Made by a program: the position numbers and the translations under genes. Of a stretch of DNA of 64,000 bases, positions 40,504 through 49,751 are shown in pieces. Below the pieces are notes generated by a model. That model saw nothing but the letters and a program-made list of their open reading frames with translations. It was not told the DNA's origin and did no database searches. Each line of letters opens with the position of its first letter. The stretch's first letter is position 1. The DNA comes from Arthrobacter sp. EpRS71. Its GTDB lineage: Bacteria > Actinomycetota > Actinomycetes > Actinomycetales > Micrococcaceae. Location of the stretch: NCBI RefSeq assembly GCF_001512285.1, contig NZ_LNUV01000006.1, positions 272,058 through 336,057 on the forward strand, given 5' to 3'.

Positions 40504-42116
40504 GCCAGCTCTTGCAGATCGAAAACTTTACGCTCGGCTTTCCGGGCAGGCCGCCGCTGCTGGACAGTGTCTCCCTGCACGTGAACGACGGCGAAGCTGT
40601 CGCCTTGGTGGGGGAGTCCGGCTCAGGTAAGTCGCTGACCACCCGTGCCGCGCTGGGGTTGCTTCCCGGCGGTTCGGAGTCCTCCGGCCTGGTATCGGTT
40701 CAGGGCCTGGATACTCTGACGGCCAGCAAACAACGCCTCATGGAACTGCGCCGGAGACACGCGTCCATGATCTTCCAGGACCCCAGAGCCGGGATCAATC
40801 CCGTCCGGACCGTAGGGGATTTCCTCACAGAAACCTTGGTGAGGCTTGATGGGTTGTCCCGGGCCGAGGCCACTGAACGGGCCGTGGCGCAACTGGAGCA
40901 GGTGGGTCTTCGGCGGGCGGGTGGGCTCATGGATCAGCACCCGCACCAGCTCTCCGGCGGGATGCTCCAACGCGTCATGATCGCCGCGGCACTCCTGAAC
41001 TCACCGGATCTGTTGCTGTGTGACGAGCCCACCACCGCCCAGGACGTCACCACACAGGCGGGGATTGTGAAGCTCCTGCGTGAAGAACAGCAGTCGCGGG
41101 GGATGGGCATGCTCTTCATCACCCACGACCTCAACCTTGCCGCCAGCTTGTGCGAACGCGTCTACGTCCTTCGCCGCGGCGAAGTGGTGGAACACGGACC
41201 AACCCGGACTGTGTTCCTGACCCCTGAGCAGGACTACACACGGCAGTTGGTGGAGGCGACACCCGTCATTGAGACCGGCGCTGGCTCTTCTGTGGCGGCG
41301 GTTCCCGGGCTGGACCCAACCCCTCTGCTGAAAGTCTCAGGGCTGTCCAAGACGTACCAACTTCCCCGCGGCGGGACTGTCACCGCCCTGGAGGGGGCCG
41401 ATTTCAGCCTGCCTGAGGGCGGATCCCTGGGCATCGTGGGTGAGTCCGGTTCCGGAAAGTCCACCCTCGCCCGGCTGGTGGTGGCACTGGAAACCCCCAC
41501 GTCCGGTGAACTCACCCTGCGGGACATCCCCCGTCCGCAGCGCCCACTGAGAGCCTCCGAACGGAAAGCCTTGGCTAAGGAGGTCCAGATAGTGTTCCAG
41601 GATCCCTACCTGTCCTTGGACCCGCGCATCCCGGTAGGTAACGCCGTGGCCGACGTCTTCCGCCTGCATCAGAAACAGGGGCGCAAGGAAGCCAAGGAAA
41701 GTTCCCGCAGCCTGCTGGGCCGGGTGGGAATCGGGCCTGAACGCTTCGATGCCCTGCCCCGAGCACTCTCGGGTGGACAGCGGCAACGTGTCGCGTTGGC
41801 AAAAGCACTCGCTGCCCGCCCACGACTCCTGGTTCTGGACGAAGCCACCAGCGCCTTGGACGTCTCTGTTCAGGCCCAGGTGCTGGAGCTGGTGGAGGAA
41901 CTGCGGGACCAGCTGGGACTGACCATCCTGTTCGTCACCCATGACCTGGCTGTGGTCTCGCGCTTGTGCTCGGAAGTAGTGGTGATGCATCAAGGACGGA
42001 TCGTGGAGCAAGGGCCCACTGCCCGAATCCTTGAGGACCCCGGAGACCACTACACGAGGAACCTCATCGCCTCGCGTCCCCGGCCCTTGTGGGACGCCGA
42101 ACCGGTCACCGCCTAA
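40500..42116 (+). CDS. Fused double ABC ATPase (DppD-DppF)
   Basis: 538 residues with two complete ATPase halves. First: Walker A GESGSGKSLT, signature LSGGMLQRV, Walker B LLLCDEPTTAQD. Second, from about residue 260: [31 protein letters not shown]. Both catalytic sets look intact. In most Dpp systems these are two proteins; here they are one chain. It powers the transporter made by the two permeases before it. Confidence 0.93.
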   Translation: MSQLLQIENFTLGFPGRPPLLDSVSLHVNDGEAVALVGESGSGKSLTTRAALGLLPGGSESSGLVSVQGLDTLTASKQRLMELRRRHASMIFQDPRAGINPVRTVGDFLTETLVRLDGLSRAEATERAVAQLEQVGLRRAGGLMDQHPHQLSGGMLQRVMIAAALLNSPDLLLCDEPTTAQDVTTQAGIVKLLREEQQSRGMGMLFITHDLNLAASLCERVYVLRRGEVVEHGPTRTVFLTPEQDYTRQLVEATPVIETGAGSSVAAVPGLDPTPLLKVSGLSKTYQLPRGGTVTALEGADFSLPEGGSLGIVGESGSGKSTLARLVVALETPTSGELTLRDIPRPQRPLRASERKALAKEVQIVFQDPYLSLDPRIPVGNAVADVFRLHQKQGRKEAKESSRSLLGRVGIGPERFDALPRALSGGQRQRVALAKALAARPRLLVLDEATSALDVSVQAQVLELVEELRDQLGLTILFVTHDLAVVSRLCSEVVVMHQGRIVEQGPTARILEDPGDHYTRNLIASRPRPLWDAEPVTA

Positions 42117-42188
42117 GAAGCAACGGCCCTGGCCACCAACAACAGTCCCGGCGCCCCATCAGTGCGCCTAGAAGCAGGAGAATTTCCC

Positions 42189-43607
42189 GTGAATACCACC
42201 GTTTTCGAACGGAATGTCCCCCAAGCCACCGTCGTGGCCCGTGCCTTGGAAGGTGCGGCCCACCGGCCCTTCTGGATCGACCACCTCAAGGACTCAGCAA
42301 CCCGCTACCCACAGCTCGACGGCGATGCTGCCGCCGATCTGGTGATCGTCGGCGGCGGCTACACCGGCTTGTGGACAGCGCTGCGCGCCAAGGAACGCGA
42401 GCCTGGCCGGACCGTGATCCTGCTGGAAGGGGAACGGGTGGCATGGGCAGCGTCGGGCCGCAACGGCGGCTTCTGCGAGGCGAGCCTCACCCACGGCCAC
42501 GAGAACGGCAAAAACCGTTGGCCCTCCGAGTTGGAAGTGCTGGACCGGCTGGGCATGGACAACCTGGACCGCATGCAGGAAGCCGTGGAGAAGTACGGCA
42601 TGGACTGCGAGTGGGAACGCACAGGTGAGCTCAACGTCGCAGTGGAACCGCACCAGGTGGCCTGGCTCCAGCAGGACGACACCCCCGGCAGCGTTTTCCT
42701 GGACCAGGAGGCGGTTCGGGCGGAGGTTAATTCCCCCACCTATCTGGCGGGCCGCTGGCATAAGGACTCTGTGGCCATGGTCCACCCGTACAAATTGGGA
42801 CTTGAGTTGGCGCGGGTGGCTCATGAGCTCGGCGTGGTCATCCATGAGGGAACCCGTGTGCGGGAGCTGAAGGACCACGAGCACGGCGTCACCGTGGTCA
42901 CGGAGCGCGGGAATGTGGAAGCGGCGCACGTGGTCCTCGGCACCAACGTGTTTCCGTCACTTCTGAAGCGGAACCAGCTCATGACAGTGCCGGTGTACGA
43001 CTACGCGCTCATGACCGAGCCCCTCACCGCAGAGCAGTTGGACTCCATCGGCTGGGGCAAACGGCAGGGCATTGGGGACGTCGCCAACCAGTTCCACTAT
43101 TACCGGATCACCAAGGACCATCGGATCCTGTTCGGAGGCTACGATGCCCTCTACTTCTGGGGGCGCCGTGTGGACCAAAAGCACGAGCACCAGCCGGCGA
43201 CATGGGAGAAGATCGCCTCGCACTTCTTCACCACCTTCCCGCAGCTCGAAGGGCTGAAGTTCACCCATAAGTGGGCCGGACCCATTGATTCGAGCACGCA
43301 ATTCTGTGCCTTCTTCGGAACGGCGCGGAAGGGACGGGTAGCGTACGCGGCAGGTTTCACGGGACTCGGAGTGGGAGCCACCGCCTTCGCCGCCGACGTC
43401 CTCCTGGACCTCTTGGATGGTCTGGACACCGAGCGCACCCGGCTGGACATGGTCCGGAAACGGCCGCTGCCCTTCCCGCCTGAGCCGCTGGCGTCCCTGG
43501 GCATCAACCTGACGCGGTGGTCCATGGACCGGGCAGATCACAACCAAGGGAAGCGGAACCTCATCCTCAAAGCCCTCGACGCCGTGGGACTGGGCTTCGA
43601 CTCCTGA
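42189..43607 (+). CDS. FAD-dependent amine oxidase (DAO/PuuB-like)
   Basis: 472 residues from a GTG at 42189 after AGCAGGAG. The FAD dinucleotide motif is LVIVGGGYTGLWTALRAKE, then SGRNGGFCEASLTHG. The C-terminal part has YAAGFTGLGVGATAFAADV. It resembles gamma-glutamylputrescine oxidase and sarcosine-type oxidases, which release an aldehyde and ammonia. With the aldehyde dehydrogenase at 32766-34244 it would form a two-step amine pathway. The substrate is not proven. Confidence 0.88.
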   Translation: MNTTVFERNVPQATVVARALEGAAHRPFWIDHLKDSATRYPQLDGDAAADLVIVGGGYTGLWTALRAKEREPGRTVILLEGERVAWAASGRNGGFCEASLTHGHENGKNRWPSELEVLDRLGMDNLDRMQEAVEKYGMDCEWERTGELNVAVEPHQVAWLQQDDTPGSVFLDQEAVRAEVNSPTYLAGRWHKDSVAMVHPYKLGLELARVAHELGVVIHEGTRVRELKDHEHGVTVVTERGNVEAAHVVLGTNVFPSLLKRNQLMTVPVYDYALMTEPLTAEQLDSIGWGKRQGIGDVANQFHYYRITKDHRILFGGYDALYFWGRRVDQKHEHQPATWEKIASHFFTTFPQLEGLKFTHKWAGPIDSSTQFCAFFGTARKGRVAYAAGFTGLGVGATAFAADVLLDLLDGLDTERTRLDMVRKRPLPFPPEPLASLGINLTRWSMDRADHNQGKRNLILKALDAVGLGFDS

Positions 43608-43635
43608 CCCCGCCCCCTACCCCTGTTGTGGTCTC

Positions 43636-43770
43636 GTTGTGGGGCCTGCTTTGCGCCTTTGGGTCCCGTGTTGGGGCGCAGAGTGGGCCTCGCAACGAAA
43701 GGTGGTGTTGTTGTGGGGCCTGTTGTGCGTGTTTGGGTCCCGTGTTGGGGCGCAGAGTGGGCCTCGCAAC
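43636..43770. repeat. 61-bp hairpin repeats, copies B and C, 74-bp period
   Basis: Arms GTTGTGGGGCCTGCTTTGCG (43636) and CGCAGAGTGGGCCTCGCAAC (43677-43696), then a second copy at 43710-43770. The spacer GAAAGGTGGTGTT follows each copy, the second touching the stop of the next gene. All five arm differences in copy B are G-U pairs on the plus strand. Confidence 0.9.
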
Positions 43771-43781
43771 GAAAGGTGGTG

Positions 43782-44453
43782 TTAGCGCTTCGGGGCCGGC
43801 TTGCGTTGAGGGGAAGCGCTCGACGTCGGACGCTTGGCTGGCGCTGCTGGCGTGCGGGGTGCGGGACGCTTCACGAGGGTGGTCTTCGCTGCTTCGCTTG
43901 CCTTGGCTGCGGTCGAGGCACGCGGCGATGCTGCGGGACGTTTGCCCGGTACAGGTGTGCGGGAAACAGGTTTGCGTGCAGCCGATCGACGTTTGGCCGG
44001 GCTCGCAGGCTTTCGAACAGGGGACACAGCCCGTGAACCGAACGACGGCACCACCGCGCCGAGGAACATCACTGCCAGGGTGCCCGCACCCGCCATGACG
44101 GCCAAGTAAAAGTAGATGTCCGAATCGCGGGTGCTGGCAGCACTGCCCAGCGGAGCACCGCCCAGGGCGTTGGCATCCTGGTTGAACGCGATGCCCCACA
44201 TCCGCAGGAACGCGATGCTGCAGCCTATGAACAGGCTGGTTCCGGCTGCACCCAGAAGTACCACGAGGTAACGCCGCCGGTTGAAGATCTGCACGAGGGA
44301 GGCCAAATAGCAGACCAGAACAGCGCCAAGGAACAAGTACAGGACCAGTTCCTCGAGCACCACGGCGGCCAGCACCAACAGCCCCAGCGATACGAAGGCG
44401 GCCACCACCGCAAGCTTCCCACTGTTCCCCATGTGACGCATGAGGTTAATCAT
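43782..44453 (-). CDS. Four-helix membrane protein with histone-H1-like tail
   Basis: 223 residues from an ATG at 44453. Four membrane segments lie in residues ~10-125 (LAVVAAFVSLGLLVLAAVVL; LVLYLFLGAVLVCYLASLV; and two more). From about residue 135 the protein is a tail rich in Lys, Arg, Pro, Ala and Ser (RKPASPAKRRSAARKPVSRT), with SPAK/TPxxKR repeats like eukaryotic H1 or mycobacterial HupB. It could tether DNA to the membrane; that is inference. A longer upstream frame comes from the repeat DNA and is not coding. Confidence 0.75.
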   Translation of the reverse strand: MINLMRHMGNSGKLAVVAAFVSLGLLVLAAVVLEELVLYLFLGAVLVCYLASLVQIFNRRRYLVVLLGAAGTSLFIGCSIAFLRMWGIAFNQDANALGGAPLGSAASTRDSDIYFYLAVMAGAGTLAVMFLGAVVPSFGSRAVSPVRKPASPAKRRSAARKPVSRTPVPGKRPAASPRASTAAKASEAAKTTLVKRPAPRTPAAPAKRPTSSASPQRKPAPKR

Positions 44454-44502
44454 CGCCGACCAAGTGGCTACGCCACGCCGTCGTACATTGCAGTTGGATA
44501 CC

Positions 44503-44711
44503 GTTGCGGGGCCTGCTTTGCGCCTCAATAGCCAAAGATAGGGCGCAGATCGGGCCACGCAACGGGCGTCCGTTTGTTTGTGAGGCCTGCTTTGCGCCTC
44601 AATAGCCAAAGATAGGGCGCAGATCGGGCCACGCAACGGGCGTCCGTTTGTTTGTGAGGCCTGCTTTGCGCCTCAATAGCCAAACATAGCGCGCAGATCG
44701 GGCGCTGCAAC
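44503..44711. repeat. 61-bp hairpin repeats, copies D, E and F, 74-bp period
   Basis: Three tandem units start at 44503, 44577 and 44651. Arms are GTTGCGGGGCCTGCTTTGCG (first unit) and CGCAGATCGGGCCACGCAAC, with the spacer GGGCGTCCGTTTG between units. Loops of D and E are identical; F differs at two bases. Confidence 0.92.
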
Positions 44712-44719
44712 GGGAAGGC

Positions 44720-45364
44720 TTACCTGATCACATACCCGTGCATGATGGTCATCACGGCTGCGACGCTTTGCTCGCGGGTGCGCTCGGGGTTGTACGTTTG
44801 CCGGTCCAGGCCCACCACGAAGATGGCTCCGAAGATCGCTGCCTCCAAAGAACCGCGGGCAATCGATTCATCAACCTTGTAACCCGCCGCGACGCTCTCG
44901 ACGGCCGAGCCGATCACGGCCAGGAGTTCAGCCCGAAGCTCGGCAAATACGGCGCTCCACTCACCGGGTGTCCGCCAGTTTTCGCTCACCCAGAGGCGGG
45001 CGAAGGAGGGGTAATCGTCCATGAACTCCATGGCCTGTCCCACCATGTTGTTCATGGACTCCAGGGGGTCGGTGCTCTGTCCGCGGACGTCTTGCAGCCT
45101 GGCCAGCATGATGTCCACACCATGCCGCAGCAACTGCGCGATCAGATCGGATTTGCTGCCGAAGTTGTAGTAGACAGTCCCCTTGGACACCCCGGCGGCG
45201 GCCGCAATCTCATCCACGGTCACCCCAGCAGCACCGCGTTCGCCGATCAACTCCATGGAAGCTTCAAACAGGCGCTGCTTGGTGGCGTTGGTGCGGCCCG
45301 GGCGGAGTTTCTTCTCCGACAGGCCGGCGTCGGTTGCGGAAGGGAGCGGCTCGGTGGTGCTCAT
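44720..45364 (-). CDS. TetR-family regulator of the YhgE operon
   Basis: 214 residues from an ATG at 45364 that overlaps the YhgE stop by ATGA. HTH: IAAAAGVSKGTVYYNFGSKS (about residues 50-69). It is the last gene of the ABC-YhgE-TetR operon, so it can repress its own promoter; the operator is at 48239-48254. Confidence 0.92.
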   Translation of the reverse strand: MSTTEPLPSATDAGLSEKKLRPGRTNATKQRLFEASMELIGERGAAGVTVDEIAAAAGVSKGTVYYNFGSKSDLIAQLLRHGVDIMLARLQDVRGQSTDPLESMNNMVGQAMEFMDDYPSFARLWVSENWRTPGEWSAVFAELRAELLAVIGSAVESVAAGYKVDESIARGSLEAAIFGAIFVVGLDRQTYNPERTREQSVAAVMTIMHGYVIR

Positions 45365-47397
45365 ACTGCGATCTCCGGCTTCAGGGTCTTGAGGGTCCAC
45401 ACTTTGTGTTTGCGGACGGCGAGCGTGGACAGCGCCATTCCCAGCAAAGTGTATCCAAGCAGGCCAAGGACCGTGGGCCAGATCATGCTGAGCTCACCGC
45501 CGTAGATCAGGTGACGCATGCCGGTCACCACGTATCCCATGGGCAGGACTTCGTGCACCACATGGAGCGGCATGGGCGTGGTCTGCCACGGGAACGTACC
45601 GCCCGAGGAAACGAGTTGCAGGACCAACAGGATCAGCACCACAAACTTTCCGGGCGTCCCCATGAGTGCCACGATGCCTTGGATGATCGCGCTGAAGGCC
45701 ATCACCGCGGCCAACATGAACAGCCACATTCCGATGGGGTGTGCGGGGTTCAAGCCGAGGCCAAGGTTCACTACCAGGGTGAGGATGGTGGCCTGCAGGA
45801 CCGAGACCACGAAGAACGGCAGCCAGCCTCCGACGGCGATTTTCCAAGCGGGGGCGTTCGACGCCAAGGCCCGCTGGGTGATGGGTCGCATGGCCTGGAC
45901 CAGCATGAATACGCCGATCCAGAGGGCCAGTGTGAGGAAGAACGGTGCCAGCCCGGCGCCATAGGATCCAGCCTTGGCCTGGGACACATTGTCCACGGCC
46001 ACCGGATCCGCGATCACCTTGGACACACTGTTTTTCTGCTCATCGTTCGGGTTGGGGATGTCTCCCGCGCCCTTGGCGAGCTCGGTGGCCAGCGTGTGTG
46101 AGCCATCGGACGCGGTCACTGCGCCGCTGGCGAGCTGGCCTGCACCGTCGTCCAACTGGTGGGCGCCGTCGTCGAGTTTGGCTGCGCCGTCCAAGGCGGT
46201 CTGCTGCCCGGCGGCCAGCGTTGATGCGCCCGCGTTGAGCTGGCCCGCTCCGGAGGCTGCCTTGGAGATCGCGTCGGTCAGCGCTGGCGTGGCGGCGGCC
46301 AGCTTGGAGGCTCCGGCGCTCACAGCGGCTGAACCGTCGGAGAGCTGCTGGATTTTGGCAGCGTCACCGGCAATTTTTGCCTTCGCATCGGTGACGGGGC
46401 TCGACGCTGCGGCAGCATCAAAGTCTGCCAGGACCTTGTCGGCCTGCTCCTGTGTCAGCACACCGGCAGCGACCAGTCGCGCATTAGATTCGAGCACGCG
46501 GGTACGGAGGCCCTTGTCTGCCGCTTCCAGCTGCCCGACGACGTCCTGGACTTTCGTGTTCAGCTCGGCGTTTCCGGCGGCTACTTGGGCGGCGCCATCA
46601 GCGAGCTTTTGGGAGTCCGCAGGCAGGGTGGCCGTCTTGTTCTTCAGTTCGTTCAGGCCGGAGCTCAACTGGCCCGCGCCGGTGTTCAACTGCACAGCAC
46701 CATCGCGCAATTGGGTTTGCCCGGCCACGAGTTGGTCCGCGCCGGTGACCAGCTGGGTGGTGCCGGTGTGCAGTGTGGCGGCGCCATCACTGAGTTTCCC
46801 CACACCCGTGGCCAACTCCGAGGCACCATCGGCGGCTTTCACGATGGACGCATGGATGGTGCCAAAACCGGTGAGGAGCTGGTTGGCGGTTTCCTCTCCC
46901 ACTTCCTTGGCGACAGTGGAGTGCACTGCCGTGGTGAGCTTGTCCACGATGGTGCTCAGGAGATAGTTGTTGGCGTCGTTGGTGGTGACGTGCAGCATGG
47001 CCTGGTTGGCGGCGTCGAAACTGCCGGGGGAGACCAGGTTGGCCGAGAAATCCTTGGGAATGCGCAGGGCGAAGGCGTACTCACCCGTGCGGACACCGGC
47101 ATCCGCATCCTCAGCGCTGGAGACCTGTTTCCAGTTGAAGACGTGACCGTCCACCAGGCTGTCTGCCACCTTCTTGCCGGCCTGCAGTTCCGTGCCGTCT
47201 TTTGAGGTGGCGCCCGTGTCTTCAACCACCAAGGCGGCGTCGATCTGGTTCAGGTTGCCGTACGGATCCCAGTTCGCGTAAAGGTACACCGCGCCGTATA
47301 GCAGCGGAACCATGGTGAGGGCGAGGATGGTCAGCTTGGGCAGGAGCCCGCCGGTCATGCGCTTGAGTTCGGAGCGGGCCAGCCGCAGAACAGTCAC
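45361..47397 (-). CDS. YhgE/Pip-family ABC-2 membrane protein
   Basis: 678 residues. Helix 1 is near the N-terminus (LLPKLTILALTMVPLLYGAV). A large extracellular part of about 450 residues contains many repeats of the pattern L-x-x-G-A-x-x-L-x-x-G (DGAATLHTGTTQLVTGADQL). Five helices sit at the C-terminus (PFFLTLALWIGVFMLVQAM; LFMLAAVMAFSAIIQGIVAL). YhgE/Pip proteins include phage receptors and drug or toxin exporters. It overlaps the ABC gene by 4 bp. Confidence 0.93.
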   Translation of the reverse strand: MTVLRLARSELKRMTGGLLPKLTILALTMVPLLYGAVYLYANWDPYGNLNQIDAALVVEDTGATSKDGTELQAGKKVADSLVDGHVFNWKQVSSAEDADAGVRTGEYAFALRIPKDFSANLVSPGSFDAANQAMLHVTTNDANNYLLSTIVDKLTTAVHSTVAKEVGEETANQLLTGFGTIHASIVKAADGASELATGVGKLSDGAATLHTGTTQLVTGADQLVAGQTQLRDGAVQLNTGAGQLSSGLNELKNKTATLPADSQKLADGAAQVAAGNAELNTKVQDVVGQLEAADKGLRTRVLESNARLVAAGVLTQEQADKVLADFDAAAASSPVTDAKAKIAGDAAKIQQLSDGSAAVSAGASKLAAATPALTDAISKAASGAGQLNAGASTLAAGQQTALDGAAKLDDGAHQLDDGAGQLASGAVTASDGSHTLATELAKGAGDIPNPNDEQKNSVSKVIADPVAVDNVSQAKAGSYGAGLAPFFLTLALWIGVFMLVQAMRPITQRALASNAPAWKIAVGGWLPFFVVSVLQATILTLVVNLGLGLNPAHPIGMWLFMLAAVMAFSAIIQGIVALMGTPGKFVVLILLVLQLVSSGGTFPWQTTPMPLHVVHEVLPMGYVVTGMRHLIYGGELSMIWPTVLGLLGYTLLGMALSTLAVRKHKVWTLKTLKPEIAV

Positions 47398-48194
47398 TTT
47401 GCAGTCCTTTGAAGGTTTTCGGATTCAGCGTGGGCAGCCGATGTGGTTTCAGGCGCCGGTTGGGCGGCATGCTTGGCTTTGGGCTCAGTTTCGGGCTCGG
47501 TTTTGGGTTCGACGACGGCCGCTGGCTTGGGCTGGGTCGGCGCGCCTTCCGTCTCCGGTTCAGGAGGATGCGTCACTGAGTTTCCGATCACCGCAGCGGC
47601 TCCGGTCCAGTTGTCCGGGAGGGCACCGACGACGGCGACGACGGCAAGCGGCCGCCCGGCGTCGGACGCCAATGCCTGAAGCCGGGGCAACCAGGCCGAG
47701 GGATCGGCGCTGTGGCGGTCCGGGGAGTCCACCACGAGGAGGTCCGTGGCCGGATCTGCCAAGGCGAGCGCGGTGAGGAGTTCCAGTCGGCGAGCGGCGG
47801 GAATTTGTTCTATCCAGAGTCCGGCGATGTCTTCAAAGCTGTTGACCTTCAGCCACGGTTTGCTCAGCAGCGCGCCGCGGTAACGGCGGGGGATGAGGGA
47901 GAGGTCCTCGGTGACGAGGTCGCGGACGCTGAGGTGCTGCTCGGGTTCGTTGACGCCGGGAGAGTCCACCAAGGCGCTGGCGAGGCGGATCCTCTTGGTT
48001 TTGGTGGTGGTGTCCCAGCTGAGGACGCCGTTGCTGGGCTTCATGCGGCCGCTCAAAGCCAACGCCAAAGCTGTCCGTTGGTCTTGGCCCTCTCCAGTGA
48101 TGAGCAGGAGTTCGCCGCGGCGGACGTGAAGTGACGTTGCCGGAAGGAGATCGCCCCGGCGGCCGTTGATCTGAAGTTGCTGTACGGACAGCAC
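47394..48194 (-). CDS. Degenerate ABC-type ATPase-like partner of YhgE
   Basis: 266 residues. The overall order is that of an ABC ATPase (SLHVRRGELLLITGEGQDQR; LTALALADPATDLLVVDSPD). But the Walker A site is GEGQDQRT with no Gly-Lys-Ser/Thr, and the Walker B is DLLVVDSPD with no Glu. No LSGGQ is visible. It probably cannot hydrolyse ATP normally. The C-terminal 60 residues are Glu/Lys/Pro-rich. It is the first gene of the TetR-controlled operon. Confidence 0.8.
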   Translation of the reverse strand: MLSVQQLQINGRRGDLLPATSLHVRRGELLLITGEGQDQRTALALALSGRMKPSNGVLSWDTTTKTKRIRLASALVDSPGVNEPEQHLSVRDLVTEDLSLIPRRYRGALLSKPWLKVNSFEDIAGLWIEQIPAARRLELLTALALADPATDLLVVDSPDRHSADPSAWLPRLQALASDAGRPLAVVAVVGALPDNWTGAAAVIGNSVTHPPEPETEGAPTQPKPAAVVEPKTEPETEPKAKHAAQPAPETTSAAHAESENLQRTAK

Positions 48195-48238
48195 GATGAA
48201 GCCTTTCGCAGAAATGGTGTCTGCTGAAAGTCTAACTA

Positions 48239-48254
48239 AACTGACCAGTCAGTT
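48239..48254 (-). promoter_or_regulatory. TetR-type operator of the ABC-YhgE-TetR operon
   Basis: AACTGAC-CA-GTCAGTT is a perfect 7-bp inverted repeat with 2 bp between, 45 bp upstream of the first gene. Its size and ACTGACCAGTCAGT core fit TetR-family operators. Confidence 0.75.
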
Positions 48255-48265
48255 CAAATAGGAGT

Positions 48266-49723
48266 TTAGAGTCCGTACTTTTCTAGAAGCCGCAGCCACA
48301 CTTCGCTGATGGTGGGGTACGACGGAACCGCATGCCAAAGGCGGTCCAGGGGCACCTCGCCCACTATCGCGATCGTTGCGGAATGGAGGAGTTCTGCCAC
48401 TCCAGGGCCCACGAACGTGGCGCCCAGAATGACTTTCCGATCCTCATCAACCACCATCTGCGCCCAGCCCTTGTAATCAGGGGAGTGCAGTTGGGAGCCG
48501 GAGACGTTGATGGGGAGTTCCACGCCGGTGACGTTCTTGCCCTGCAGCAGTGCCTGCTCCAGGCTTGGGCCAACCGAGGCCACCTCCGGATCCGTGAATA
48601 CCACGCTGGGGACGGCGTGATCATTGGCCGTGTGGGCATAAGGGCTCCACGGTTGCGGGGGGCCACTGAGCTTGCCGTTGGCCCTTGCCACAATGGCGTC
48701 GCCGGTAGCCCGGGCCTCGTATTTACCCTGATGGGTCAGGAGTACCTTGCCGGCCGCATCCCCGGCGGCGTAAAGCCAGAATCCGCTGGTGCCATCACTA
48801 GCGGGGCCTTCCACCAGGCCGCTGGCTTCGGTAGTGAGTCGCAGGGGTTTGCCCTCCTGCGCTTCCACGCCCACATTTTCCAGGCCTAGATTGGCCAAAG
48901 CGGGGTGCCTTCCGGAGCTCACCAAGAGCTGGTCGGCATCCAGTGTGGTGCCGTCGAGCATCACCGTGACCGAACCGTCGTCGTTCTTCCCCACCCTCTG
49001 GACATCAGTGTGGAGGTGGACGGCAACGCCATCGGCGCGAAGCCCGGCCAGCACCAGGTTGGCGGCTTCCTCCGGGTAGCTGCTCAGCAAACGGCCGCGG
49101 GCAATGAGCGTGACATCCGAGCCGAGGCGGGCGAAAGCCTGCGCCATTTCCACACCGGCTACGCCACCGCCGAGCACCACAAAACGCTTCGGGATTTCCT
49201 TGGCGGCCGTGGCGCCGCGGGTTGTCCAGAAAGGGACGTCGCTGAGGCCGTCAATGTCCGGAATGGTGGGAGTGGAGCCTGTCGCAACCACCACGGCATG
49301 GTGGGCTTTGAGCGCGTAACTGTTGCCATCGACCCCGTCCACGTGGACTTCCCGGGGTCCGGTGATGCGACCCCGGCCACGGATCAACTCAATGCCGGCA
49401 CTGTCCAGCCATTCAACCTGGCTGCCGTCCTGCCAATTATTGGTGAACCAGTCCCGGTGTTTTAGCGCAGCCTCGGCGTCTATGGTTCCCGTGATCGCTT
49501 CCATGGCTCCCGGCACCACTTGGGCGGCGTGGAGCGCGCTCCCCGGACGGAGGAGTGCTTTGGAAGGAATGCAGGCCCAGTACGAGCACTCGCCGCCCAC
49601 CAATTCGCTCTCGATAATCACCGCCGTCAGGCCGCCGCGAACCACCCGGTCCGCCACGTTTTCACCTACGGCACCTGCGCCGATCACAATGACGTCAAAT
49701 TCACGGGAGCTCTCGGCAGTCAT
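48266..49723 (-). CDS. FAD pyridine-nucleotide-disulfide oxidoreductase
   Basis: 485 residues. FAD motif VIVIGAGAVGENVADRVVRG; redox-active disulfide in GGECSYWACIPSK (the usual CxxxxC); NAD(P) motif VVLGGGVAGVEMAQAFARLG. The C-terminal His/Glu pair region reads HAVPSYPTISE. The group includes lipoamide dehydrogenase, mercuric reductase and soluble transhydrogenase-like enzymes, and the exact substrate is unknown. Two hairpin repeats lie immediately upstream. Confidence 0.9.
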   Translation of the reverse strand: MTAESSREFDVIVIGAGAVGENVADRVVRGGLTAVIIESELVGGECSYWACIPSKALLRPGSALHAAQVVPGAMEAITGTIDAEAALKHRDWFTNNWQDGSQVEWLDSAGIELIRGRGRITGPREVHVDGVDGNSYALKAHHAVVVATGSTPTIPDIDGLSDVPFWTTRGATAAKEIPKRFVVLGGGVAGVEMAQAFARLGSDVTLIARGRLLSSYPEEAANLVLAGLRADGVAVHLHTDVQRVGKNDDGSVTVMLDGTTLDADQLLVSSGRHPALANLGLENVGVEAQEGKPLRLTTEASGLVEGPASDGTSGFWLYAAGDAAGKVLLTHQGKYEARATGDAIVARANGKLSGPPQPWSPYAHTANDHAVPSVVFTDPEVASVGPSLEQALLQGKNVTGVELPINVSGSQLHSPDYKGWAQMVVDEDRKVILGATFVGPGVAELLHSATIAIVGEVPLDRLWHAVPSYPTISEVWLRLLEKYGL

Positions 49724-49751
49724 GGGGAAAGCCTACAACCGCTGCCCCCGC

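Noticed and set aside
44454..44710. Upstream extension of the membrane-protein frame and a 61-codon minus-strand frame
   Set aside because: Both are written entirely by the hairpin repeat array.
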